The notes beneath the pieces are model-generated. The model was not told the origin of the DNA and did not search any database. It was given only the letters and a program-made list of their open reading frames with translations. Source: Paenibacillus azoreducens (lineage in GTDB: Bacteria > Bacillota > Bacilli > Paenibacillales > Paenibacillaceae). Taken from it: DNA of 64,000 bases. Positions 35,613 to 44,429 of the stretch are shown here, piece by piece. The first letter of the stretch is position 1. Each line of letters opens with the position of its first letter. The translations under genes and the position numbers were made by a program. Location of the stretch: NCBI RefSeq assembly GCF_021654775.1, contig NZ_AP025343.1:5237501-5301500 (forward strand). The letters are read 5' to 3'.

Positions 35613-36761
35613 TTACATGAGCCACGGTTTAAACAATGTAAATTCCGTTTGTTTCTGCTGGATTGCGAGTTCCGTCACTTTTCTTTCCAATTGCTTTACT
35701 TTGATCTCGTTTGTTTTGACTTCAATGCCGGGAATAAGCCCTCTCCGCCATTTATTTTCGGAAAGCGCCTGTTCATCGCGGGCAATCTGAAGATTGCGCT
35801 GCAGCTCTTCGTACTGCGCCTGATATTGCTGGATGCTCAAATAAGCGGCTTTTAGCGATTCCGCCAACTGTTCCTTGGTATGAGCAAGCTCCATATTTGC
35901 CGCTTCCACGTCCAGCGCTTTTAGCTGATATTCGCTGATGGCTGTTCCGTTGTAGTAGGATGCCTCCGTCATCGCTTGTTTCACGGCATTTTCCTGCTTG
36001 TACAACGCTGGGCTGCCGGAAGATGTCAGATCATGGATATGTAACTCGATGTCAAGCGCCTTGGGCTTGCTGTATGTCGGTATATCCACCAGTTCGTATA
36101 CAGTCCCCTGCATTCTCCCCATGAGTTTGCTTAAATTGTCCACGACTTTCTGCGAGGCAGCTTCGCTTTCCGCGAGTTTTCGCTCGGCATCCATTCGCGC
36201 CTGAACCGCTTTCCCTTTGGCGTTCCCGGATATTTTGCCGCGGGCCGCCTTGGCAAGCGCAATTTTCTCTTCCTGAAGCGCAAGCTCCAAAGACTCTTTG
36301 CTGCTTGTCACATTATTGGCCGCCGTTATTGCCTCATAATAGGCTTTCATCGTTTGGAATTCCAACTGATCCATGACAAGGGGAATCTGCTTCTTTGCCT
36401 CTTCGTATGTACTTGCAGCTGCTTCGTATCGTTTCAACGCCGCCCGTTCCGCTTCCGCATCACCCGGCCCGCTATCGTCGTCATCCTCATGGTTATCCCG
36501 CCTGGTAGCCTGCTTCAGTTCATCCGCCGCGCTTCGGAGCATGATCGCGTTCCGATCCACGTTTTGATTGGCCGTCTTGAGCAAATAGCTGTTTTCTTGC
36601 GCCCATTTCGTCGCCTGCTCCAAGGTCAGTTTTAATTGGTTTTTATTTGATTCCACAATATAACCTTTGACCACCGTTTCCGCGTGCGCAGACTGAAGCA
36701 TCGTCAATGCAATGAATGCCGCCGCAGCAGCGGCCAAGGCTAAACGTCCACTCCCTTTCAT
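35613..36761 (-). CDS. TolC-family-like secreted coiled-coil protein
   Basis: About 382 residues. The signal peptide MKGSGRLALAAAAAAFIALTMLQSAHA is followed by long alternating helices with the TolC-family pattern: LTLEQATKWAQENSYLLKTA near the mature N-terminus and ENKWRRGLIPGIEVKTNEIK near the C-terminus (like the LxxxRYxxGxxSxLEVL motif). An acidic insert (NHEDDDDSGPGDAE) interrupts helix 1. ATG 36761 has GGGGG seven nt upstream and is preferred over ATG 36791. TolC proteins are outer-membrane channels in diderms. In a monoderm this protein cannot be a classical channel; it may be a periplasm-like adaptor or wall conduit. First gene of the efflux operon. Confidence 0.75.
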   Translation of the reverse strand: MKGSGRLALAAAAAAFIALTMLQSAHAETVVKGYIVESNKNQLKLTLEQATKWAQENSYLLKTANQNVDRNAIMLRSAADELKQATRRDNHEDDDDSGPGDAEAERAALKRYEAAASTYEEAKKQIPLVMDQLEFQTMKAYYEAITAANNVTSSKESLELALQEEKIALAKAARGKISGNAKGKAVQARMDAERKLAESEAASQKVVDNLSKLMGRMQGTVYELVDIPTYSKPKALDIELHIHDLTSSGSPALYKQENAVKQAMTEASYYNGTAISEYQLKALDVEAANMELAHTKEQLAESLKAAYLSIQQYQAQYEELQRNLQIARDEQALSENKWRRGLIPGIEVKTNEIKVKQLERKVTELAIQQKQTEFTLFKPWLM

Positions 36762-36860
36762 ACTGAACCCCCGATCCTGATCTTTCTTCATGCCGGCTTA
36801 TGCCAACAACCTGAACCACACTCGCAAATTACATAAATTGCCACAGATAAATCTGATATT

Positions 36861-36915
36861 ACTATATCACTTGCGAATGCTGGACTACCATCGTTCTCTC
36901 TTACGATTAGCTTAC
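36861..36915 (-). promoter_or_regulatory. Activator-type promoter of the efflux operon with response-regulator box
   Basis: The minus strand has TATAGT (36861-36866) as -10 but no recognisable -35. Direct repeats CTTAC at 36900-36904 and 36911-36915 (11-bp period; minus GTAAG) lie just upstream of the -35 position. An OmpR-family regulator typically binds such direct half-sites one helical turn apart. The adjacent two-component system is the likely controller. Inferred from position. Confidence 0.45.
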
Positions 36916-37040
36916 AATTTTGTCATATTAACGCTAAAAAGCCCGTTTCCGTTCTTCAATTTCCTCGGGAAACCACTTTTGACAAAGGAAAATGAAAGAA
37001 AAGAAGCAGGCGAAATGATAGGTGTATTTTTTGTGTACGG

Positions 37041-38150
37041 CTACGCTTCCTGAGCTTCAGCATCTCTCGGCAATCTCACCTCAAAAACCGTACGAACCGG
37101 GCTGCTTTGCGCCGAAACCGCACCTTCATGCTGCTCCACAATATTTTTCGTGATGAACAGGCCAATTCCCGTACTGCCCTGCCGATGCGTTCGCGCCTTG
37201 TCACCGGTATAAAACATATCAAAAATATGCGGTAATTCCTCCGGATCGATATAATCCCCATAGTTGATGACCTGCACAACCACGTTCTCCCCATCGTTAA
37301 AGCCGTGAATGTCGATATATTGACCATCGCTTCCATAACGGACGGCGTTGGTCAGCAAATTTTCGAATACGCGCGCCAGCAACTCGCCATCCCCGTTAAT
37401 ATTCAAAAACCGGGCTAATTGAAGCCGGGACTCCAGATTATTTTTCTCGAAAACAGGATAAAGTTCCTCGTTTAACTGCATCAGCAGTTCGCTGAGATCA
37501 AACGTTTTTTTGTCAAGCTGCAGCCTGCCGTAATTCATTCTCGCAATTTCAAACAGTTCTTCGATCAGATTCTCCAGCCGTTTGGACTTCTGGTACGCGA
37601 TCGTGGTGTAATGTTGCTTCTGCTCCGGCGTGAGCTGATCATCCTGAAGAATGAAATCCAAATACCCGATGACAGACGTCAGGGGCGTGCGCAAATCATG
37701 GGCCAAATTCAGAATGAGCTGATCTTTGCTGCTCTCCGCGTAATCCCCTCTTTCAATCGCTTCCTGCAGTTTCTGCATCGCCTGATTGATATCGGCCCCA
37801 ATGGCCCCGAATTCGTCCTTTGAAGAAATCCGGACATGATTCGAAAACTCCCCTTCCGCCAGATGATGAATCCCTTTGGATATCTCCTTGAAGTATCTTG
37901 CGTAGGACCTCGTAAACAGGAAAAAAAACAAGATCGCAAGCGGAATGAAAATGATGAGAAAGGCATTCACGTCGCCGATATCCCGCATAAAATACCGGAT
38001 TCTGGTCAGCGGATTTTCGAAAAGAACCTCTGAACGGTAATAGAACTGCAGAATCTTGTAAAGCACATAGGTAATGCCGCCGGATGCCAGCATGCTAAGC
38101 ATCAGCAGCAATATCATCCGGGTGCGAAAGCTGTATATGAATTTACGCAT
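37041..38150 (-). CDS. Membrane sensor histidine kinase (HisKA type)
   Basis: A 369-residue kinase with TM1 (about 12-34), a short extracytoplasmic loop of about 28 residues, TM2 (about 62-80), HAMP (about 80-135), HisKA with NLAHDLRTPL (phospho-acceptor H151), and HATPase_c with the N box ENLLTNAVRYG, GDYIDPEELPHIFDMF and the G2 box GSTGIGLFI. The small sensor loop recalls intramembrane-sensing kinases and VanS-like kinases. It overlaps the response-regulator gene by 8 nt. The pair lies directly upstream of the TolC-HlyD-ABC efflux operon and probably controls it. Confidence 0.92.
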   Translation of the reverse strand: MRKFIYSFRTRMILLLMLSMLASGGITYVLYKILQFYYRSEVLFENPLTRIRYFMRDIGDVNAFLIIFIPLAILFFFLFTRSYARYFKEISKGIHHLAEGEFSNHVRISSKDEFGAIGADINQAMQKLQEAIERGDYAESSKDQLILNLAHDLRTPLTSVIGYLDFILQDDQLTPEQKQHYTTIAYQKSKRLENLIEELFEIARMNYGRLQLDKKTFDLSELLMQLNEELYPVFEKNNLESRLQLARFLNINGDGELLARVFENLLTNAVRYGSDGQYIDIHGFNDGENVVVQVINYGDYIDPEELPHIFDMFYTGDKARTHRQGSTGIGLFITKNIVEQHEGAVSAQSSPVRTVFEVRLPRDAEAQEA

Positions 38151-38832
38151 GGAGTGTATAGCCTACCCCCCATACCGTTTTAATAAACTTATCTTTGTCT
38201 TCGCCGAGTTTCTTGCGCAGCGTACGGATATGCACCATCACCGTATTTCCGCCTTCAAAATATTCCTCGCCCCATACCTGTTCAAATATATTTTCGGCGC
38301 TGAACACTTTTTTCGGATGTCTGGCCATCAGGTACAAAATATCGAATTCCTTCGGGGTAAGATCAACGGTTTTGCCGTATAAGCTCACGCTCCGCTGCTC
38401 CGGATCAATGATCAAACCCGCTACCTCAATGATCGGTTTGCTCGCGGCAGCCATTTGCGCCAGCTGCATCGTACGCCGCAGATGGGCGTTCACGCGGGCA
38501 ACCATCTCCATCGGATTAAAAGGTTTGGTTATGTAATCATCTGCTCCGCGAACCAAGCCTTCTATTTTATCCAGATCGGATGCTTTGGCGCTCAAAAAAA
38601 TAATCGGCATATAATACTGCTCCCGGATCTGCCTAGTCACTTCGTAACCATCGAACTTGGGCATCATGATATCCAAAATCGCCAAATCGACGGGCTGCGT
38701 ATGAACAGCCTGGATCGCGTCCTGCCCGTTATGCACCGTGATACAGTGATAACCTTCTTTTTTTAAATGCAGTGCGATCAGATCCGCAATTTCAGGCTCG
38801 TCGTCCGCAATCAAAATCGTGATACGGTTCAT
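38143..38832 (-). CDS. OmpR/PhoB-family response regulator
   Basis: A 229-residue regulator. Receiver domain (1-115) with acidic pocket D10-D11, phospho-acceptor D54 in LAILDIMMPKFDG and K near 104 (ITKPF). Winged-helix output domain (about 130-226) with LTPKEFDILYLMARHP and VMVHIRTLRKKLGEDKDKFIKTVWGVGY. ATG 38832 has GGAGGGG at 5-9 nt. First gene of the two-component operon. Confidence 0.94.
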   Translation of the reverse strand: MNRITILIADDEPEIADLIALHLKKEGYHCITVHNGQDAIQAVHTQPVDLAILDIMMPKFDGYEVTRQIREQYYMPIIFLSAKASDLDKIEGLVRGADDYITKPFNPMEMVARVNAHLRRTMQLAQMAAASKPIIEVAGLIIDPEQRSVSLYGKTVDLTPKEFDILYLMARHPKKVFSAENIFEQVWGEEYFEGGNTVMVHIRTLRKKLGEDKDKFIKTVWGVGYTLHA

Positions 38833-38923
38833 TACATCCCCTCCAATACAAACTTAACACATGATGTCTTATATTGACAAAAGTACCGGGTTATTATCGA
38901 TCGATTATACAAATTGCGTTGTT

Positions 38924-38969
38924 AAAAAAGGAACCTGGAGCGAATGACAAGCATTCGCCAGATTCCTTC
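38924..38969 (-). terminator. Strong terminator of the ECF transporter operon
   Basis: Minus strand: GGAATCTGGCGAATG, CTTGT loop, CATTCGCTCCAGGTTCC, then TTTTTT. The stem is about 15 bp with small mismatches, starting about 25 nt after the EcfT stop. Confidence 0.9.
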
Positions 38970-38993
38970 ATCCGAAGCCATGCAGAAAATACG

Positions 38994-39824
38994 TCATGAA
39001 AAAGGGTACCAAAAACCTGTCAGCACCTTGATTTTCAGCCATATTCCCGCCCCCAGAAGAACGACGCCAAGAACGGCAAACATCCAGTCCAGAGGTTCCA
39101 TATCCTTGCCGCTGTACCAGGTGCGGCGTTTTTGCGTCCCGAATCCGCGCAGTTCCATCGCATTGGTTACCGAATCGATACGATGCAGAGCCGATTGCAG
39201 GACTGGGACGACAACGGCCGCCAGATTGCGCAAACGCTGTATGACGTTTCCGTCCTCCTTGGAAATCCCCATGCCGCGCGCCTGCATCGAATTTAAGGTG
39301 CTGCGGAATTCGTCCCTTAAATCCGGGATGTACCGAAGGGCAATGCTGACCGCATACGAGATTTTGTAAGGGATTCCGATCCGGTTCAGGCTGGCTGCAA
39401 AGGCGCTGGGCTGCGTGGTGAAAATGCATAAAATCGTAATCGGCAGCAGCGTCAAATATTTCGCGGACAAAGTTAATACATAAAAGAGCGTTTCCGCATT
39501 GATCGTATTGTAACCGAGCGGGATGACCGGTGTATCGGTTCCTGTCAGCCTTGTTCCGAAGGTTGGCGTGATAAGCAAAATGAAAATCCCGTTGAGCAGG
39601 ATAAAAATGATCATCAGCCAAAACAAAAACGCCATCCGTTTAAACGGAATGCCTGCGGTGATCAGCAAAGCGATGCCAACAACCAGCATCGGCACAAATA
39701 CGCGCAGGTCCAAAAACATGTAAGTCATGACCGTCCAGGCCATAAACAACACCAGCTTGACCGCTCCATCCAGCCGGTGAAACAGCGAGCTGCCCGTCAC
39801 ATAGAGGCTTCCCGTTTTATTCAT
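38994..39824 (-). CDS. ecfT: ECF transporter transmembrane component EcfT
   Basis: Integral membrane coupling subunit of an energy-coupling-factor vitamin importer, 276 residues. N-terminal TM segments are followed by the coupling helices with the two signature motifs SMQARGMG and AMELRGFG (Ala/Leu-Arg-Gly type), which contact the ATPases. It overlaps the upstream double-ATPase gene by 8 nt and ends the S-A-T operon. The complete three-gene set indicates a dedicated (group I) ECF module. Confidence 0.92.
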   Translation of the reverse strand: MNKTGSLYVTGSSLFHRLDGAVKLVLFMAWTVMTYMFLDLRVFVPMLVVGIALLITAGIPFKRMAFLFWLMIIFILLNGIFILLITPTFGTRLTGTDTPVIPLGYNTINAETLFYVLTLSAKYLTLLPITILCIFTTQPSAFAASLNRIGIPYKISYAVSIALRYIPDLRDEFRSTLNSMQARGMGISKEDGNVIQRLRNLAAVVVPVLQSALHRIDSVTNAMELRGFGTQKRRTWYSGKDMEPLDWMFAVLGVVLLGAGIWLKIKVLTGFWYPFS

Positions 39825-41523
39825 GGCCCTTCCCCTTTTTCTCTACATTAATAAATGCCTGCACGAACCGTTCAGGCGAAGCCAACCCGTTCGCTTTCGC
39901 AAACAGGGACAGCGAGGTTTCCTTCAGATGGGCGGCTTCGGTGATCTCCGGATTGCTCAGCACCGCCGCCACCGTATCTTCGGCAATTACGCGTCCGCCG
40001 CTTAAGACGACGGCCCGGACCGCATACTCCAAGGCGAGATACATGTCATGAGTAATCAGCAGAAAACCGATGCCTTGACTCGATAAGGAGGCGATAAAAT
40101 CCATAAACTCCTTGTAATGATGATAATCCTGGCCGGCCGTCGGCTCGTCCAAAATGATCAGCTTCGGCTCAAGCACCAGAATGGAGGCGATGCTTAGCCG
40201 CTTCTTCTGGCCGTAACTCAGCGCGGACACCGGCCAGTTGCGGAAGGGGTACAGCCCGCATACTCTAAGCGCATCCTCTACGCGCCGTTTGATCTCGGCA
40301 GTCGGCACGCCCCTCACTTTGAGCCCAAGTCCGACCTCTTCGGCGATCATATGCTGCGTGATCATCCGGTTCGGATTTTGCATCACGCACCCGATCGCTT
40401 CGCCCCGGCGGCGGATCGACCATGATCCGATATCTTCTCCCCCATACAGCAGTCCGCCGGATTGCGGCTTCAGGATGCCTGTGATCACTTGCGACAGAGT
40501 AGATTTCCCGGCCCCGTTATTGCCGAGCAGCGCGACAATTTCCCCTGCGCCGATCCGCAGGGAAACATCCTTCAGCACCGGATGCTCCGGCTCATAACCA
40601 AAAGTTACCCCACGCACTTCCAGCAGCGCTTCGGCGGGCGGGCGGTGCCCTGTCGTCCCGAATTCCTCGCTCCAGTCATCCAGATTACCGGTCAAATCCG
40701 GGATGTCCAGCCGCTGCGGACGCTCAAGCCCCCGGACTCCCTGGAGCGAAATTCCCGCATATTGAAGCGCATCGACATAAAGCGGCGGACGAAGGCCGTA
40801 GCTATGAAGAACGCCGGAGGATAAAATTTCGTCTGGTGTTCCGATGGCTGCGATCCGGCCTTCGTTCATCAGCACGATGCGGTCTACCGGCTGCTGCAGC
40901 ACGTCTTCAACGCGATGTTCGATGATGATGACCGTTTTACCGGTTTCGCGGTGGATGTCGTCAATCAACTGCATCGCCTTGCGGCCGCTGGCCGGATCAA
41001 GATTGGCCAGCGGCTCGTCGAACAGTAGCACATCCGCATCCGTAGACAATACGCCGGCCAAAGATACGCTTTGCTTTTGACCGCCCGACAGCTCATATGG
41101 ACTATGCTCGATGTAATCGAGCATATCCACCTTGTTTAATGATACCTCGACCTCCCGCTTCATTTGCGGGCGCGGCATCGCTTTATTTTCCATCACAAAA
41201 GCCGTGTCCTCGGCGACGGTAAGTCCTACGAACTGGGAATCCTGATCCTGCAAAATCGTCCCCACCGTCCGGCTTAGCTTAAAAATGGTCAAATCCGCCG
41301 GGTTCTGGCCGGCGATCAACAGTTTGCCGCTGGTCTCTCCCCCGTAAGTAAAGGGAATAAGCCCATTGATGCAATGGGCCAATGTCGATTTGCCGGAGCC
41401 GCTGGGGCCGGCGATCCAGATTTTTTCGCCCGGATAAATATCCAGCGTAATCTCTTTCAGCGTAGGCTCCGACTGGTTTTTATATTTGAATCCGTATTGT
41501 TGAAACGAGATGATTGGCTGCAT
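39817..41523 (-). CDS. ECF transporter fused double ATPase (EcfA-EcfA')
   Basis: A 568-residue protein with two complete ABC ATPase domains in one chain. Domain 1 has Walker A GPSGSGKST, signature LSGGQKQSVSLAGVL and Walker B VLLFDEP. Domain 2 has Walker A GNNGAGKST, signature LSYGQKKRLSIASIL and Walker B LIILDEPTAGQD. Both H-loops are present (IIIEHR; LLITHDM). EcfA1 and EcfA2 are usually separate genes in Firmicutes; fused forms also occur, as in YkoD-like proteins. ATG 41523 follows AGGAG. Confidence 0.92.
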   Translation of the reverse strand: MQPIISFQQYGFKYKNQSEPTLKEITLDIYPGEKIWIAGPSGSGKSTLAHCINGLIPFTYGGETSGKLLIAGQNPADLTIFKLSRTVGTILQDQDSQFVGLTVAEDTAFVMENKAMPRPQMKREVEVSLNKVDMLDYIEHSPYELSGGQKQSVSLAGVLSTDADVLLFDEPLANLDPASGRKAMQLIDDIHRETGKTVIIIEHRVEDVLQQPVDRIVLMNEGRIAAIGTPDEILSSGVLHSYGLRPPLYVDALQYAGISLQGVRGLERPQRLDIPDLTGNLDDWSEEFGTTGHRPPAEALLEVRGVTFGYEPEHPVLKDVSLRIGAGEIVALLGNNGAGKSTLSQVITGILKPQSGGLLYGGEDIGSWSIRRRGEAIGCVMQNPNRMITQHMIAEEVGLGLKVRGVPTAEIKRRVEDALRVCGLYPFRNWPVSALSYGQKKRLSIASILVLEPKLIILDEPTAGQDYHHYKEFMDFIASLSSQGIGFLLITHDMYLALEYAVRAVVLSGGRVIAEDTVAAVLSNPEITEAAHLKETSLSLFAKANGLASPERFVQAFINVEKKGKGHE

Positions 41524-41563
41524 AACGATAAAAAACTCCTATTCCTTCGGCACTCCCTCGCAC

Positions 41564-42124
41564 CTACTCATTGACGCTCAAATTGCTGACTTTGGCATTG
41601 CGTTTGGCAAATCCGATCACGGCCGGAACCCCAAGCACCAAAAAGACGATGATATTCGAAATCGAAGCTGCGGCTACCTGTAAAACCAATTTATCGGAAG
41701 GTTCGCCCATAAAAGCGACGTCAAACCATCCGGAGAACAGCAGAGACAATATGATTCCGACGATGCCGTATGCGATAAATAGTCCAATGTGCTTCCCTTT
41801 AAATTGTCCGTTCTGCGGATCAAAACCTTTGGATAAGTAAATCAGCCCCATAAATGCGGCGGTAATGCCGGAGCCGAGCGCCCAACCCCACCACACGGTG
41901 CCGCTTGTCAGCAGATCATTCAGCACATGACCGATCAATCCGGCAATACATCCGACCACCGGTCCGAACAGGGCGCCAAAAATCGCCAGCAGCGCGACCG
42001 CCGGACGCAGCGAGGTGTCGGGTCCCACGGGAATGCCGATGAAGCTGGTGGCTCCATACAGGGCAGCACCGATGCCGATCGTCACCACAGTTCTTGTGTT
42101 TAATTGAAAAATGGATTTTTTCAA
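41564..42124 (-). CDS. ECF transporter S component (UPF0397-like vitamin-binding membrane protein)
   Basis: Substrate-capture subunit, about 186 residues with five or six TM segments. LNTRTVVTIGIGAALYGAT, GPVVGCIAGLIGHVLND and TVWWGWALGSGI match what I know of the UPF0397 group, whose members are often labelled riboflavin-type S components; the ligand here is not proven. TTG 42124 has AAGGTGA at 7-nt spacing and gives the family N-terminus; the frame is open to ATG 42166 without a ribosome binding site. No vitamin riboswitch is recognisable in the leader. Control is more likely through the palindromic operator at 42171-42196. Confidence 0.85.
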   Translation of the reverse strand: MKKSIFQLNTRTVVTIGIGAALYGATSFIGIPVGPDTSLRPAVALLAIFGALFGPVVGCIAGLIGHVLNDLLTSGTVWWGWALGSGITAAFMGLIYLSKGFDPQNGQFKGKHIGLFIAYGIVGIILSLLFSGWFDVAFMGEPSDKLVLQVAAASISNIIVFLVLGVPAVIGFAKRNAKVSNLSVNE

Positions 42125-42170
42125 TTCAGAGTCACCTTTCCCAAACCGAATATTCAATAACTCCAATGCT

Positions 42171-42232
42171 CAAAAACGAACATTAAACGTTCATTGTACT
42201 CTTAATATAAGGGTACTTGCACGGGAAGGCAA
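42171..42232 (-). promoter_or_regulatory. ECF operon promoter with palindromic GAAC/GTTC operator
   Basis: Minus strand: TTGCCT (42227-42232), 17-nt spacer, TATATT (42204-42209), a good sigma-A promoter. Directly downstream lies ATGAACGTTTAATGTTCGT (about 42174-42192) with GAAC and GTTC arms 7 nt apart. Read on the plus strand, AAAAACGAACATT matches the PurR-box consensus AWWWCCGAACWWT at 12 of 13 positions. The second arm fits a PurBox poorly, so a TetR-type palindrome is an equal alternative. The position implies repression. Confidence 0.6.
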
Positions 42233-42509
42233 AACTTTTTTTACGAAAGTCTGATAAATTTCTTCTATAAGCGCATGATCAGAGCGAATTCAAAAGTCTG
42301 ATTAGCTTCTTGGATCGGCGTTCCGTTCAATGAAATTTCATTTGCCGATAGTCCCGTGGTAAACATGGATTATTTTTATGCAAGCATTCCCCCTACCTCT
42401 TTCATTTTGCAAAGCACCAAAATATGGCCCAAATTCGGAAAGCATATCCCAGTTCAGGATGGGAAGGATAAATGTTGAATTTCAATGAACCACAGAGGAG
42501 TCAAACAAC
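42233..42509. other. Intergenic region upstream of the ECF operon and deacetylase remnant
   Basis: AT-rich sequence with no gene seen. Two similar AAAGTCTGATNA segments occur around 42245 and 42290. GAGGAG near 42493 would have served the broken deacetylase gene that begins at 42510. Confidence 0.4.
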
Positions 42510-43107
42510 ATGAAAGCCTTATGGATAATTCCTTTGTTTGCCTTAACGATATGTTCCGGATGCGCTTTGTATCATACAAAACAGGCACCTCAAGCGCCGT
42601 TGAGAAATATATCGCAATACAGTGCAAACACATCCACTCCGGATTTGCTTCAAGGATCCGAAGGGAAGGTTCGAAATCCCCATCCGCTTTCATTGGCTGA
42701 CTTACGAGCTTTTGCTAAAATTAAGCGATGCCGACTTTCGAAATCAGGTTGTTAAAACAGATCATTTGATTCGAATGATTTCGGGATATAAGCCAACATT
42801 TATCAGACCGCCGTATGGAAATATTAGCGAACAACAAATTAAGTGGCTGGCAAGCGAGCACAAGGTTATCGTGAATTGGAATGTTGATTCTTTGGATTGG
42901 AAAGGGTTAAATGCGGAACAAGTGAAAACGAACATTTTCGCGCAAGCACAACCGGGATCCATTACCCTTCAGCACGCAGCTGGAGGCACAGGAGAAGATT
43001 TATCCGGTACGGTTCAAGCGCTGCCTGATATTATTCACAATTTCCGAAATAAGGGCGTGAAACTGGTTACCGTTCCGGAACTTCTGGATTTGCCAAAAGG
43101 CAAATAA
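42510..43107 (+). pseudogene. Broken polysaccharide deacetylase lipoprotein gene
   Basis: The 5' part (42510-42755) encodes a lipoprotein signal, MKALWIIPLFALTICSGC, and then leaves frame. A second frame (to 43107) carries the C-terminal half of a NodB domain: TFIRPPYGN (motif 3), NWNVDSLDW (motif 4) and ITLQHAAGG (motif 5). The metal-binding motifs 1 (TFDDG) and 2 (HSxxH) are absent from both frames, so there is a frameshift together with an internal deletion. An intact gene would have been a wall or exopolysaccharide deacetylase. It lies upstream of an amidase-domain gene and a flippase in the same direction. Confidence 0.75.
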
Positions 43108-43163
43108 ACATGGGAAATTCAATTCCTCTCTAAATAATAACTTACAAAGGGGGATTTGCTGCT

Positions 43164-44270
43164 GTGCTACGATTGTTTCTGCTGATTAGTGTTTCATTAA
43201 TCATAGGCTTATCGCCATTAAATGCTTATGCGCTCTCCCCTAAGCAGGATCAAGATAAGGAAGAAATGTTGGTTTTTTTGCGGCAATTGTTTACGGATCG
43301 CAACAAATTGCTGGTCAATCAACAGCCTGAGACCATTCAGAAGTATTATGTTCCATCCGAGGCCGGAAGCCGCTTCGCCTATCAAATGGAATTAAAACGC
43401 GCAAAGTACATTAGCGCATGGGCCGAAAAACGCGGCCTTCGGCTTGTATCGGCTGAACCGAATATTCGAATCGCCCGTTTTAAAGGGAATGGGGATCAAG
43501 CCAGCATTTCTTTGGTGCAATCCGCCAGGATTTCTTATGCTTACAAAGCGTCGTCCCTTCCCCCGCAATCATTTGGCATCGGTACCCGGCATGCCCTAAC
43601 GGTAAAAAAGATGGGCGACGGATGGGTGGTCAAAAAGGAGTGGTATTTGGATCCGCTGGAAGAAAATCCGGATTTAATTCCAGACTCCCCTAACGGCTTT
43701 CCACATCTTGTGCCCGATGATAACGCAACGAATAAAAAGGGACGATACAACCGGGAACGTGCTGTCGCTTACGCCAACAAATATGCGGGATTGGCTTGGG
43801 GAGCCGGAAATAACAATCGATATAACCGGAAATATAAGGATTATACTTCTCTCGGAGGAGACTGCACCAATTTTGCCTCCCAAGTGCTTGGCGACGCGAA
43901 GGAAGGCGGGGGATTACCAATGTCGGGTGCCTGGGGGTATTGGGGTGGCGGAAGCCGTGCATGGGTGCAAACGGATGCCTTTGAACATTTCTTGCTATAC
44001 TCCGGATACGGTCGATTGATTGCAAAAGGAACTTTTGAAGAAATTACCCGATCGGGCGGAAAACATCCACATGGCGCAATCGCAAAACTTCAGCCTGGAG
44101 ATTTAATCGGCTACGAGCTTAAAGGGGATACGGATCATTTTTCCATTGTCGTCGGACAAGATGAAAACGGCTATCCTTTGGTTAACTCGCATACCGCAGA
44201 TCGTTATCGCGTACCATTCGATTTGGGATGGGATCAAACGACTAAATATATATTGATTCATATTAAATAG
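43164..44270 (+). CDS. Secreted amidase-domain (Amidase_6-like) protein
   Basis: A 368-residue exported protein. A signal peptide (MLRLFLLISVSLIIGLSPLNAYA) is followed by an N-terminal alpha/beta region. The C-terminal putative amidase domain (about 195-368) has the Cys box GGDCTNFASQVL, and DHFSIVVGQ and NSHTADR supply the probable catalytic His and polar residue, as in NlpC/CHAP-like papain folds. Conserved YNRERAVAYANKYA precedes the Cys. The start is GTG 43164 after GGGGG. Probably cleaves or binds cell-wall peptide; this is from family resemblance (PF12671 type). Confidence 0.82.
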   Translation: MLRLFLLISVSLIIGLSPLNAYALSPKQDQDKEEMLVFLRQLFTDRNKLLVNQQPETIQKYYVPSEAGSRFAYQMELKRAKYISAWAEKRGLRLVSAEPNIRIARFKGNGDQASISLVQSARISYAYKASSLPPQSFGIGTRHALTVKKMGDGWVVKKEWYLDPLEENPDLIPDSPNGFPHLVPDDNATNKKGRYNRERAVAYANKYAGLAWGAGNNNRYNRKYKDYTSLGGDCTNFASQVLGDAKEGGGLPMSGAWGYWGGGSRAWVQTDAFEHFLLYSGYGRLIAKGTFEEITRSGGKHPHGAIAKLQPGDLIGYELKGDTDHFSIVVGQDENGYPLVNSHTADRYRVPFDLGWDQTTKYILIHIK

Positions 44271-44429
44271 TAAAAATAGTAAATTAAGGATTAACTTCAC
44301 TTTGAAGCCGAAATTTCTTTTCGATCAGACTTAGTGTGTTGCGTCATTCGCGATCCAACAAAGGTTGAAGTCTACCCCGACAGTCTCGTTCATATAATGA
44401 TGTGGACAAGAGTTGTTTGGGGTGAAAAA

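Noticed and set aside
38968..39621. 217-codon frame overlapping ecfT on the same strand
   Set aside because: It lies in another frame of ecfT, whose ARG motifs and coupling with the ATPase gene leave no doubt about the real frame.
42171..42300. Riboflavin (FMN), TPP or cobalamin riboswitch before the ECF S-component gene
   Set aside because: I looked for conserved riboswitch cores because of the importer type. The leader from the predicted transcription start is only about 75 nt and shows only the palindromic operator.
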